From Cycas panzhihuaensis (Eukaryota > Cycadophyta), in NCBI GenBank assembly GCA_023213395.1, contig CM041465.1, positions 142,173,741 through 142,237,740 on the forward strand: a stretch of 64,000 nucleotides of DNA, in the 5' to 3' direction. This document shows positions 46,801-57,945 of this stretch, piece after piece. Every line of letters begins with the position of its first letter. Position 1 is the stretch's first letter. A program made the position numbers and the translations under genes. Below the pieces are notes generated by a model. That model made no database searches and was not told the origin of the DNA. It saw only the letters and a list, made by a program, of their open reading frames with translations.

Positions 46801-47356
46801 TAAACTGACAATAAAGTCTAAGCCTCTTCTAGTAAGTGTTGTTTGTTGCAAAAAGGTCTTGGATTTTTTGTTATTTTAATATAGATTTTGTACAAGAAGA
46901 TTGTTCTAGGTAACACTTTGTACTCAATTCATCTTGTTATTACATAAGATCATTATATTAGAATATTGATTACATTTAATTATTATATTCTTAGTTTGTT
47001 AATGACTTGTATGATAAATTTGGGATAAGGAGGATTTTATGAGATAAATATGGTATTCATGTGCAACGTATAAAAGTAAAATAATTGATGAGTTTGTCTT
47101 TAATATTCTTCATGATATCTATTATTGGGACCCATAAAAGTATATGTTAAGGCTCTCTAGCTACACATGGTATCCTAATTTTAAATTTTTTTATAGTTTC
47201 AATCTTATTCCCTCCTCACTTTTTATATAGTAGTGGTAGAGAATGTTTTAATTACTAAGTTAACTATTGTGGTTCAACACTCAAACCATTCTAAGACCAT
47301 AAGTGTTCTTTTCCTACTATTTTAGCCTAGGTAGAATAAGACATTGACTCCAAAGG
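43865..47356. other. Unassigned AT-rich DNA
   Basis: About 3.5 kb without a recognised gene, RT motif or paired terminal repeats. From about 44600 to 45280 the plus strand is purine-rich with recurring GTGAGAA- and AAGAAA-like words. A 100-codon frame at 46437-46739 has no family resemblance I can name. The stretch should be continuous with 26561-27231 across the insertion. Confidence 0.5.
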
Positions 47357-48409
47357 TGATCCCAAAAGAGCTTAGTTGGTGATGAAGTCAGTTATCAACC
47401 TTTCCTCCTTGAGATCCTGAGAGTTAGTGTAGAAAGCTTAATAACATCAAAACAACAATGAGCCCATGAAAGGAAAATTCTACACCAAATCAATTATTCT
47501 TGACATTGATACAAAAGTATGAGGAGTAATACTTTTATTAAACCATGAAAATCTCCATTTAATGGTGGAGAAATCGACTAGCAAAAGAATGGTAAAATTA
47601 CAAGGAATAAATGTTACAATTATACCATAAGGGGGACTCAAACCCTCCAAATGCTTCTCCAAGGATGCTTCCCAAGTCAAGTCTCCAAGAACCACCTCTC
47701 CAACCTGTAGAAGGGCTCAATTTACAGAAAGAAACCTGAATTGCATGTTTAACAAGTGGCAATCATGCAAGTATAACCACTAACCACCAGAATGCATGTT
47801 GTCCAAGTGGCCTTCATGCAATTCTTAAAAAGTTGTAGCTTGTAATAGATCTTAACATACTCTAATTTGGCACAAATTTGGTACACATATAGGAACGCAT
47901 GTCCCCTCAGCTTCCTCAAATTTTCAGCTCATTTGGATGTCATTTGACTACAATTTAATTCATTTAATAATAATATGTATTTGTTGTTTTTCTGCTGTCC
48001 AAGTGGCCTTCATGCAATTCTTAAAATTTGTGGATTTTAACTGACCTTAACAGACTCCAATTTAGCTAAAATTTGGTACACATATAGGAAAACATGTCTC
48101 CTCCGCTTCCTCAAAATTTTAGATCATTTGGATATCATTTGCCTATATTTCTATTCATATAATTATAATATATATTTTCTATTTTTTGTGCTAGCTGTGG
48201 GATTAATTTTTATGCAAAGACAAGGCTTGAACTCTAATCAAATGATATTTTCTGAACCCCACCTTTTGTACACATCTAGTGGGATGTGTCTTCTCCCTTT
48301 ACACAAAATTTCATAGAATTTTGATACCATTTGGCCATATCTCTTTTAGTTATGCCAATGCATAGCATTTTCTGCATCCTGTAAACATATGGTATATCCT
48401 CCTGGATCA
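47357..48409 (-). repeat. 3' LTR with internal repeats
   Basis: It is colinear with 53042-54089. Inside, a unit starting GTCCAAGTGGCCTTCATGCA at 47801 recurs at 47997 (about 196-bp spacing), and a more diverged third copy may occupy about 48180-48350. On the minus strand it starts TGATCCAGGAGG. Confidence 0.94.
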
Positions 48410-48427
48410 TGGCTCCCCCTTCCTTGG
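48410..48427 (-). other. Polypurine tract
   Basis: The minus strand reads CCAAGGAAGGGGGAGCCA directly before the LTR start TGATCC. Confidence 0.85.
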
Positions 48428-48483
48428 AAAATAGCCAACTCCTATTTGGCTTAGAATTGGAGATGGGGGAAGTGTTGTTCTCC

Positions 48484-49740
48484 TTATTTCCTACTAAACC
48501 ACTTGGCCTTACTAGGCAATTGACCTGCTACTCCAATCCTAAAAGATTCATGTATCTTATGTCTTGATTTGGTAGATTTTCTCTCCAAGATACAATCTTC
48601 CTTGAGAGGCTCCTCACTTTCCAAATACAAATCATCAATTGAAGGTAAAGTGAACTGGTCTTGTTCCTCATCTAGCATGGAGGGCTCAAAGAGTTTTAAG
48701 TATTTAGCATTTACTACTGAATATATTTGCATATAAGGTGGAAGATCAAGTTGGAAAGCATTGCCACCTACTTTCCTCAAAATCTTGAATGGTCCATACC
48801 TTATAGGTTTGAGTTTCTTACCTTCTCCTTTTAACCTCTCCTTGCTCAAGTCTAACCATACTAAATCTCCTTCTTGGAAAATACATTCTTTGCTATGCTT
48901 GTCATGTCTTTCCTTGTACTTTTGTTGAGTCCTTAGAAGTTGATCATGTACTTCTTTGTGGACTCTCTGGATCTTCTCCAAGTATCTTAAAGCCTTGTCA
49001 TGCTCCTCCTTCTCTTTAACGGATCCTTCCTTATCTTGCATGGAAAACTCTAAGTCAAATGGACTTTGAGGTAAGTATCCTAAACAAACTTCAAAAGGTG
49101 CTTTAGAGTGTGATGCATGCATTGCTCTATTAAAAGTAAATTGTAGAAAAGCCAATGATTCATCCCAAGTCTTTGGATGCTTGGAATTGTATCCCCTCAA
49201 TAGATGTACCAAAGTTCTATTCACTACTTCGGTTTGTCCATCTGTTTGAGGATGGAAACTTGTACTCCTCTTCAATTTGGTATCCATTATCTCCCATAGT
49301 GACTTCCAAAATGATGAAAGGAATCGAGTGTCCTGATCTGAAATGATGGAAGAAGGTAAGCCAAAATTCTTCCATACATGCTCGAAGAATAACTCAGTTG
49401 CTCCTGTACCTGTGATTGTCTTCTTACAAGGTATTAGACATATCATTTTACTAAACCTATCTACAACAACAAAAAGATAATCATGTCCCTTCCTAGTCAT
49501 GGGAAGTCCTCCTAAAAAATCAATGGAGATACTTTCCCAAGGTCTAGTGGGAATAGGAAGTGGTGTATACAATCCTAATTTTCTAGAAGAAGGCTTAGAA
49601 GTATTACACATTACACATCCTTTTACATATTTTTTACATCATTTTGCATTTTTGGCCATACAACATATCTTCTCAAGTTTGCTAAAGTCTTCTCTATACC
49701 AAAGTGACCAGCTACTTTAGAAGTATGGGCTTCTCTAAGC
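48484..49740 (-). pseudogene. Integrase of the gypsy element
   Basis: The zinc region (HTSKVAGHFGIEKTLANLRR near 49715-49660) is separated from the core by a one-base loss in an A-run near 49630-49640, after which CVMCNTSKP resumes in the next frame. The core is open for 375 codons (49611-48484). It keeps the catalytic residues in SIDFLGGLPMTRKG, ISDQDTRFLSSFW and TDGQTEVVNRTL. The tail includes GPFKILRKVGGNAFQLDLPP. The C-terminal end (about 48570-48490) with GQLPSKAKWFSRK resembles the divergent chromodomain-like ends of some plant gypsy elements. A stop follows at 48484. Confidence 0.92.
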
Positions 49741-51319
49741 CACTTGATCTTGTCTCCTTTTGATGGAACATAGAGCTGCTCCCCTTTGAAAAGTAGACCA
49801 TCCTTCCAAGAAAACTGGGAAGGTCTTCCTTTCGCTATGTTCTCTAATTCTTCCTTCAAAGCTTCATCTTCATGGTACAAGTCTTTGTACTCTTTATGAT
49901 GCATTGGTTCCACCTGCAAACTCATAAGAGAACTACAAACAAAAGTAGAAGAAGAAGTGGAACAAGGTGGTAAGGATAACATATCAGCAATTTTGTTATT
50001 AGATCCCTTTTTATACTTAATTACAATATTGAATTGTTGTAAATAACTCATCCACTTCATGTGTCTTGCTTCTTTGTAATTTACTTTGAGTTTGTAAAAT
50101 TGAAGAGGCTTATGATCGGTATGAACTACAACCTCTTTTCTGAGCAAGTATGACCTCCAATGCTTGCATGCTTGATGAAGTGCGAACATTTCTCGATCAT
50201 ATGTTGGGTAGTTCTTCACTTGAGGGGTGAAGACTTCCGAATGGTAAGCAATAGGCTTCCCATCTTGAATAAGGACGACTCCCATCGCATTTCCACTTGC
50301 ATCGCCTTCTACTTCAAAGGCCTTTACAAATTTGGCATTGCCAAAACCGGTGCTTCACAAATTTTCTTCTTTAAAAGAAGAAAGGCTTCTTCCTCCTTGG
50401 AACCCCAAGTAAACTTTCTACTAGATTTTGTCAATCCATGTAGAGGTGCTGCAACCTGTGAGAAATAAAGAATAAACTTTCTCAAGTATTGACAAGCTCC
50501 TAAAAAACTTCTCACCTCTGTGATGTTTATTGGCCTAGGCCATTTGAGGATGGCTTGAGTCTTGAGTGGATCAATGCTCAACTTTCCTCCTCTAATCACA
50601 AAGCTTAAGAAGATCAAGTCCTCCTTGCCAAATTCACACTTCTTCACATTAAACTTCAAATGATGCTTAGCCATAGTCTTTAAAACTTCTTCTATGTGCT
50701 GCAAATGTTCTTCCCACATGTTGCTGAAAATCAAAATGTCATCAAGATAGACAACAACAAAATTATCCAAGTAAGGCCTTAACATTTCATTCATTAGCCT
50801 CATGAATGTTGTAGGAGCATTACATAATCAGAAAGGCATAACCATCCATTCAAAGAGTCCTTGCTTTGTTTTGAAGGCCGTCTTCCATGTGTCCTCCTCC
50901 TTGACCCTAACTTGGTGATAACCACTTTTCAAATCCAATTTAGTGAAATAACAAGCATGCTGAATTTGATCAAGCAAATCATCTATGCGAGGCAAAGGGT
51001 AGCAATTTTTAATTGTAATTTTATTCAAAGCATGAAAGTCTATACACATTCTCCATCCTCCATCCTTCTTAGGCACCAAGACAATTGGTGACCCACAAGG
51101 TGAACATGAAGGTCTTATGACCCCTTGATCAAGCAACTCCTCAACTTGCCTCTTTATTTCATTATTCTCCACAATGGAGTGCCTATACAAAGCAACATTA
51201 GGTAATGGTGCATCTCTTACAAGAGTGATTTCATGCTCTATCTTTCTCTTTGGTGGAAGCCCATCAACATGTTGAAATAGAATATCATACCTTGTCTTTA
51301 ACTCCTCAATTTGTTGCAT
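49741..51319 (-). pseudogene. RT and RNase H of the gypsy element
   Basis: RT contains EITLVRDAPLPNVALYRHS (near 51235-51180), VPKKDGGWRMCIDFHALNKI and the catalytic YLDD (codons 50738-50749). A single TGA near 50826 follows MPF. RNase H follows after a one-base shift near 50325-50335, with FEVEGDASGNAMGVVLIQDG (about 50325-50260), TYDREMFALHQACKHW and VVHTDHKPLQF, so its acidic residues are visible. The linker has GSNNKIADMLSLPP. Domains are full length. Confidence 0.93.
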
Positions 51320-52998
51320 TTATTTAGGTGATATAAGAAGAGTGTGAGTAGAAGGACCTTCTTCATCTCTTGGTTCTTCTTTTCTCCTTACCATTAAGAT
51401 GACAAATTTACCACATGCATTGATCATCCTTTTTGCTTGAGTAGCTGAAATTAATGCAATCTTATCCAAGTGCTTCTTTGTGGCCTTTATGATGAAGCCC
51501 TTGTTATCCTTCACCAACCGATACTTTCTCTCCCTTCGATAGAATAGTACATCTCGATCCCACAAATAGGGACTCCCAAGCACAACATGGCATACATCCA
51601 GTGGCACCGCATCACATATTACTTCATCAACAAAATCATTAGTGATGGAAAATTTAAGTGTACATTGCTTTGATATTTGCATTTCCACATCTTTATGGAT
51701 CCAACCAAGAGGATATGGGTGAGGGTGAGGAGTAGTTACCAACCCAATGCTCTTTACCAAACTTTCTGAGATCAAATTCTTTTGGCTCCCCGGATCTATA
51801 ATGGCACCAATCATACTATTTCCTACTTGAAGCTTTAAGTGAAATAGTTCCTCCCTTGTAGCATCATCTTCATAATTTGTAAGTAGAGTGACCTTCTCTT
51901 CTTCTCCTTCACTTTGAATCTCCACCTTAAAAAGTAGTGCTTTCCCTTTTTCCTTCTTTCTTAATTCCATATCCTTGATATGCTTTGGCTTTAGTTCTGG
52001 ATGCAACTTCCAACACTTGTAATATGACCACTAATATCACAATGCTCACAATAGTTAGAACTTTTAACAAAATTAGTTCTTTCCTTCTTTCCTTCTTACC
52101 TTTTTGATGAGTGCAATTTAGGATTCTTTTCATACTTATTAGAAGTAAAAGTAGAATCTTTAGACATGAATGTAGATTTCTTACTTTTACTTTCTATCGC
52201 CATATCCATCCTACTTGCTTCTCCAATGGATTGAACCTTAAAAAGCCTTAGTTCCTTCCTTATGTATTCATGTAATCCTCCAATGAATTTCATAAGAGTG
52301 ACATGTTCATCCATATTAATACCAAGTAGTATGCCATGCCTAAAAAATAAAGAAGTATAGTCTTGGACACTTACACCTCTCCCTTGGCGTAAATATTGCC
52401 AAGTGACCCATTGGTCTTCCTCATGACCTATGGGGTAGAATTGCTTCTTTATTATTTTCTTAAAATCCCTCCATGAAAAAGAAGATACATCATGAGTCTT
52501 CAAATATGCATTCCACCATGTCAATGCATGTTTACATAACTTGAGCCTAGCAAATGAAAGCTTTTGAGCATTACTATAAGCATAAATTGTGAAGTAGGTT
52601 TTGAGTTGATCCAACCAATGGTCCAACTTTTCAGCATTTATCTCTCCATCATAAGTTGGAATATTCAACTTTGCCTCCACCTTGAAGGGTTGATGAGATG
52701 AAGTACCCTTGCTTTCTTCAAAAGAGTGCTTTAAGGTCTCCTCCTCTTCCTCTTCATGGTTGTGGTCATATGAGGATCCTCCTTCAACTTCCTTCTCTTT
52801 GCCTTTTCCCTTGACTAGAGCTAGAAGTTGGGTCATCATTTGCATCAAGGCTTCCACGTTCTTCTCAAGCTTTTCAAATCTAATTTCTCCATCTTCTTTT
52901 TCAGCCATGGTGCTTGGCTTCTTTCTTTGTCTTCTTGGTGATTGCAACACAAGAAAGTCTTCACCTTTCTCTTTGTATCCTTTCCTTGTTTGTACCAT
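51320..52998 (-). pseudogene. gag and protease of the gypsy element
   Basis: Gag starts at ATG 52998 (MVQTRKGYKEKGEDF), 26 bp after the primer site, and is open for 300 codons. It has a coiled, Glu-rich N-terminal part and the capsid pattern DGEINAEKLDHWLDQLKTYF near 52650-52590. At 52096 it meets a stop. The zinc knuckle (CEHCDISGH near 52045) is followed by a small deletion near 52025, so the CWKLHPELKPK-type continuation is in another frame. Protease (52006-51320) has IIDPGSQKNLIS, with Pro where Ser or Thr is usual, and VVLGSPYLWDRD. A TAA (51320-51322) separates it from RT. Confidence 0.9.
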
Positions 52999-53023
52999 TC
53001 AAGTCCCTATAACAAAGATCAGA

Positions 53024-53036
53024 GACTCTGATACCA
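53024..53036 (-). other. Primer-binding site of the gypsy element
   Basis: The minus strand reads TGGTATCAGAGTC, five bases inside the 5' LTR. It is the initiator-Met type. Confidence 0.9.
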
Positions 53037-53041
53037 AAATA

Positions 53042-54089
53042 TGATCCCAAAAGAGCTTAGTTGGTGATGAAGTCAGTTATCAACCTTTCCTCCTTGAGAT
53101 CCTGAGAGTTAGTGTAGAAAGCTCAATAACATCAAAATAATAATGAGCCCATGAAAGGAAAATTCTACACCAAATCAATTATTCTTGACATTGATACAAA
53201 AGTATGAGGAGTAATACTTTTATTAAACCATGAAAATCTCCATTTAATGGTGGAGAAATCAACTAGCAAAAGAATGGTAAAATTACAAGGAATAAATGTT
53301 ACAATTATACCATAAGGGGGACTCAAACCCTCCAAATGCTTCTCCAAGGATGCTTCCCAAGTCAAGTCTCCAAGAACCACCTCTCCAACTTGTAGAAGGG
53401 CTCAATTTATAGAAAGAAACCTGAATTGCATGTTTAACAAGTGGCAATCATGCAAGTATAACCACTAACCACCAGAATGCATGTTGTCCAAGTGGCCTTC
53501 ATATAATTTTTAAAAAGTTACAGCTTGTAATAGATCTTAACGTACTCCAATTTGGCTCAAATTTGGTACACGTATAGAAACAATGTCCCCTCAGCTTCCT
53601 AAAATTTTCAGCTCATTTGGATGTCATTTGACTACATTTTAATTCATTTAAAAATAATATGTATTTGCTATTTTTCTGCTGTCCAAGTAGCCTTCATGTA
53701 ATTCTTAAAATTTATGGCTTGTAACTGACCTTAACAGACTCCAATTCAGCTCAAATTTGGTACACATATAGGAATGCATCCTCCGCTTCCTCAAAATTTT
53801 AGCTCATTTGGATGTCATTTATCCATATTTCTATTCATATAATGATAATATATATTTTATATTTTTTGTGCTAGCTGTGGGATTAATTTTTATGCAAAGA
53901 CAAGGCTTGAACTCTAATCAAATGATATTTTCTGAACCCCACCTTTTGTACACATCTAGTGGGATGTGTCTTCTCCCTTTACACAAAATTTCATAGAATT
54001 TTGATACCATTTGGCCATATCTCTTTTAGTTATACCAATGCATAGCATTTTCCGCATCCTGTAAACATATGGTAGATCCTCTTGAATCA
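53042..54089 (-). repeat. 5' LTR of the gypsy element
   Basis: 1048 bp, colinear with 47357-48409, including the roughly 196-bp internal repeat (units near 53488 and 53682). Confidence 0.94.
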
Positions 54090-55461
54090 AAAGGTGAAAA
54101 TAGTAAGGAAGTGGATGATTAAGATTCCCTTCTTTAAAAATGTCCTCAATAGGGTTTATTAAATTCAATTAAGGATTTTCTCTACACAAGCATTCCTATT
54201 ATTCTCTTGTGTTAAGCCTTTTCTAAAGTCACAAACTAGAATTCCCTAAAAGTATTTTCAAATTAGATATAAAGGATAGATAAATGAGAAACATTGATTA
54301 GGAAAAAAAAAAGAGAGTGAGTAGGGATACATTACATCATGATTTGATCCATCACTTTCATGGGGTATACCTTAAGCCAATAGTTACTAAGCCCCTCCGT
54401 TTTCTTCTCCATTCTCATCATTGATCGGTATGACTTATGGGACCCCATCATATACTTCTCCATTCTCATCATTGATCGGTATAACCTATGGGAGCCCATC
54501 ATGTACCACTACATATCTCTAACATTATGCCCTTGGCCCCTATAACCCCATTCCCTCCATCTCTACCCTCAATAGTTGGGGGGTCATCTATACATGACTC
54601 TTATAAAATCCCATCATAGGGGTTTAAAATAAATTTATCCAATGATGAAGAGGTCACATTTAATGTATAGATCTTATAGGACAAAAGTCCCCTAGACTTG
54701 CTTGATGAAATATTGGCATCCACCAATTTATCAATGTTAAGTCTATATCTAATTCTATAGAAACATCATGAGGTTGAGTAATAGGGAAATGGTCAAAGAA
54801 CCATGGATGGAGAACTAAGCAACAAGAAAATCCTCAACTTTCTTTAATCTAGATTGCACCTAAAAGGTAGTGCATATTCACTATAATAAGAGAAGCCTAA
54901 TTGAATTACTCTCTAACCTTACATCACTGGGAATCGTAACATAGCTATGTTAATTAGATACTAATGGAATTAGGGGATAAAAGGAGAATAATGAAATGCA
55001 AGAAAGGGAGTATTGTCAATCCAGGAGAATGGTGGTGTTGATGAATGCCAGGGTCAATGGACCCCCTTAATAAATAGACAGGACTAAGAGGGTTTTGGAA
55101 CACCTCTCAAAGTCTACTATCGACTAGTGTTGATAAATGCCTAACATGCTACTACTAAGGTATCTCTATTGATTTGTGTTATCACCCCAATGTGGGTAAT
55201 ATCCCTAAGATGGATATGATCCCTAATATAGATATTATTCTAATAGATATTAAGAGCACGAGGGTTTCCATAATTAGTTTTTGTACTAATAGAATATTAA
55301 TTACAACAAAGTGATTTGCTATTGAGATCCCCCTGCACCACTGAGCACCACACACCACTACTCCCCACCTCCTAACCCCTTGTAAAGAAAGTGATAACAA
55401 TTACTTAAAGAAGTAGTTTATTATCCATAGTCCCCAAAATGAAGAGGGTAGAGTAGGGGAG
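54090..55461. other. Unassigned AT-rich DNA
   Basis: No gene is recognised apart from a local 51-bp tandem duplication. A purine-rich run AGAGGGTAGAGTAGGGGAG (55443-55461) directly precedes the next LTR. Confidence 0.5.
54404..54505. repeat. 51-bp tandem duplication
   Basis: Two adjacent units begin CTTCTCCATTCTCATCATTG at 54404 and 54455 and differ at a handful of transitions and one transversion. Confidence 0.93.
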
Positions 55462-55760
55462 TATTAAAGTGGCATTTACCTAACTAATATAATTGTGATG
55501 ATAGTTTGTGTGAACTTATAATGTAATACTTATAATATTACTTAGGCCAATAGATGTAATCAAATATGTATACATTTGAGGTACTTGTGGATCTATAAAT
55601 AAAGATCCTAAGTCCATTTATAATTCATGATTCTATTCAATGTAATTCATGTTTGGTGGTGGGTTTTAACCATCAAGTTTCCTATGTATATGCTGCTATA
55701 TACTTATTTATTTTTTACTTGTTGTATACATAAATGATCTAGTTGTTTAGTATTTCTAAT
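55462..55760 (+). repeat. 5' LTR of a copia element
   Basis: It is placed by its right end, which abuts a primer site, and by a TATA box (TATAAATA, 55594-55601) at the expected place. The left edge TATTAAAGTGG is taken as a decayed TGTTAAAGTGG. The 3' LTR is outside the window, so the left edge is uncertain. Confidence 0.6.
55594..55601 (+). promoter_or_regulatory. TATA box in the copia LTR
   Basis: TATAAATA lies about 165 bp before the end of the LTR, as expected for the U3/R promoter of a copia element. Confidence 0.5.
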
Positions 55761-55761
55761 A

Positions 55762-55773
55762 TGGTATCAAAGC
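55762..55773 (+). other. Primer-binding site of the copia element
   Basis: TGGTATCAAAGC follows the LTR end. It is the initiator-Met type. Confidence 0.85.
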
Positions 55774-56721
55774 TCGTGGTAGTACACATCCGCAAGGATA
55801 GTCACATGGTGCAGTGATCGAGTGTAGACCACTTGGTGCTCCTATTATTTATTTTGTAGGCACTTGCTAATGCTTGGAGATGTGCAGATAAGTACATAGC
55901 TATTTTGTGTAGGTATTCAAGCATGAAATATTATTGGTGCCTATGATTCTATATATACAACCTTTATTTGCTTAGTTGCTAGCCAAGAGACTTGTTTCTT
56001 GCTAAACTAAGGTTGATTAGAGCTTTACCATTTGTGAGGTGATTGAATATTGTGTAGAGAGTGGGTATGGAATTGTTGCATATTTGTTGGACTGTGGAAA
56101 CATATATGGGTAATCAAGGAGAGAATCTAAATATAGTTGTCCAGTGGGAGAGTTCTTTGAGAGTGTAAGTAGCCTATATAGAAGCTAGATCTAAGTATTA
56201 ACCTTGAAGACATTGCAAAGAATATAGGCACCATGTGCATAGTAACGTGATCTGATTTTTTGTCATCGTTATAAAATCAAAGTATTGGGTGTGATGATTA
56301 TATCGAGATAAAGGCAGTATAAAAAGATGATATTCTTGGATATTAAAATAACTAGCTTGGATAGTATTGTAGTGTGTATATTATTGCATGATCAGGTAGT
56401 TTTACAATGTTTTTCTCATCATAAAATAAGCTATTTTTTATGATAGTTACATAAGTATTTTTTGGCGAAAATAGAGGTATTATCACCACATTATTTATAT
56501 TGATTCAGAGAGGTGTGGATATTTAAGTTTTTAAATAGTGTGTTTTGTAATCAAACTTTTGGTGTTTAGATTGGTTCGTTTTAGTAGTTCATTAGCTTAT
56601 TTTGTGTTAAGTGGTTATTAGTTTACCATTACATGTTGGGTGATTGAATAAACTACCATTTAAGGGAAGTTTGCTTATCAGAGGTTGGTTTTAAGTTCTT
56701 TGTTTATTGTTCTTTTAAACC
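55774..56721 (+). other. Untranslated leader of the copia element
   Basis: About 950 bp between the primer site and the gag ATG. No coding frame is seen. Confidence 0.55.
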
Positions 56722-56772
56722 ATGGAGAAGTTGGCCTCGTTAGTTACCTTTAATGAAAATAATTTCAATGAG
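56722..56772 (+). pseudogene. Copia gag, N-terminal 17 codons
   Basis: ATG 56722 opens MEKLASLVTFNENNFNE, the start of a copia gag. The reading stops where the element at 56775-63038 is inserted. The next codon of the same protein, Trp, is found at 63042-63044, so the gene is split in two by that insertion. Confidence 0.8.
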
Positions 56773-56774
56773 TG

Positions 56775-57191
56775 TGAAGAAAAATAAATCATGGAGAATA
56801 GGGTAGAACATGAACAAATCATCAATACATCAATATATCATTGTTGCATAGTAGCATAAATAGAAAAGACTTGTATATTCAATCCATTATTGTGAAGTGA
56901 GTATTACAAATGTTCACAATGAAAGCGGTGTCTAAAGACACCAAGGTTACACACCCCTTAAAATATATAGTTTGGGGGAGGAGGGAAACTCCTCAACCCC
57001 TAAAATTTAAACAGCAATAAAATAATACAAACTTAACTCAAAATAAACTTAACTCAAATTAACTTAAATTAAATCAAACTTACCTTATACTTACCTACAC
57101 ATGTGAGCACCCACATGTGTAAATTAATGAGTGTGAGGTGTGCACTCCTAGTTAGAAGGTGGGAGATGGGTGATGAGCATTAATCTCAACA
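56775..57191 (-). repeat. 3' LTR of the inserted element
   Basis: It is colinear with 62645-63038, for example the block ACCTACACATGTGAGCACCC near 57094. On the minus strand it starts TGTTGAGATT. Confidence 0.93.
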
Positions 57192-57202
57192 TTCTCCCCC
57201 TT
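57192..57202 (-). other. Polypurine tract
   Basis: The minus strand reads AAGGGGGAGAA immediately before the LTR start TGTTGAG. Confidence 0.9.
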
Positions 57203-57303
57203 AATGATCATCATGAACAATGTCTTCTCTTTAAACTTGTGGAATTTATACTTTAAAAAAACTTTAAAAATTTATCTTTTGGCTTGATCATTATCAACTT
57301 ACT

Positions 57304-57945
57304 TTATCCTTTTACCAATATGTATGTCTTCATCATGGAATGGTGCAAAAAACTGTAAGTAAATGAAGCTTGATTTGAATATATATGTGTGGCTATAACT
57401 TTGACTTTGTCAACTGAAACTTTAAGAAAACTTTGAACTTGAACCATGTCTTTTGAAAACTTTGTATTATGAACAACTGTCAAATCATCATATCTCTCCT
57501 CTATCATATCATAAAATTCATTCTCCCTCTCAAATGGAGAATCAGATTCTTGTGTAAGAAGATGATCATGTATTTGATTGGAATCTTCCTTGGTCTTATC
57601 ATTACAAATCACCTATTCTGGCACATTTCTTACATGCTTAACAAAATCAACATCAAATACATTGAGGGTATCTCCCTTATAAGCAGAAATCAAAGCATCC
57701 CATATGTATTTAGGGGTTGTTAATTCACAAGCTTTAGAAAAGACATCATTATGAATAATGCAGAATATTAAAGCTAATGCTTCACTATCTTTTTTAATGT
57801 TTTCCTTAATGTTAACATCATAATCATCCTGTAAGTATTTCCAAAGATCATATTTAATAAAATAATTTTACATAGTCTTGTGCCATAGTGGAAAATTATG
57901 GCCATTAAAGATAGGAAGTTATACCTTATTAAGATTAATTGTCAT
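57304..57945 (-). pseudogene. Copia-type gag-like gene, about 214 codons
   Basis: From ATG 57945 the minus strand reads LPIFNGHNFPLWHKTM, then NYFIKYDLWKYLQDDY, KKDSEALALIFCIIHNDVFS and TTPKYIWDALISAYKGDTL. This is the pattern of plant copia gag (DUF4219/UBN2): substrate-like N-terminus, 'LW' helices, and 'WDxLxxxYKG'. Three in-frame stops (near 57920, 57871 and 57613) interrupt it. It ends at 57304, about 100 bp before the polypurine tract, leaving no room for pol downstream. Confidence 0.75.

Larger units (their letters stand above)
47357..54089 (-). mobile_element. Ty3/gypsy element with perfect AAAGG target duplication
   Basis: The LTRs are 1053 and 1048 bp and are flanked by AAAGG on both sides (47352-47356 and 54090-54094). 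The primer site, gag, protease, RT, RNase H, integrase and polypurine tract are in order on the minus strand. The LTRs are very similar: six transitions in the first 390 bp by eye, with more differences further in. RT and integrase catalytic residues are intact. The frame is broken by two stops and three small indels, so this is among the younger elements in the window. Confidence 0.95.

Noticed and set aside
54404-54505. Repeated units considered as a CRISPR-like array
   Set aside because: There are only two directly adjacent 51-bp units without spacers, in a plant genome; it is a tandem duplication.
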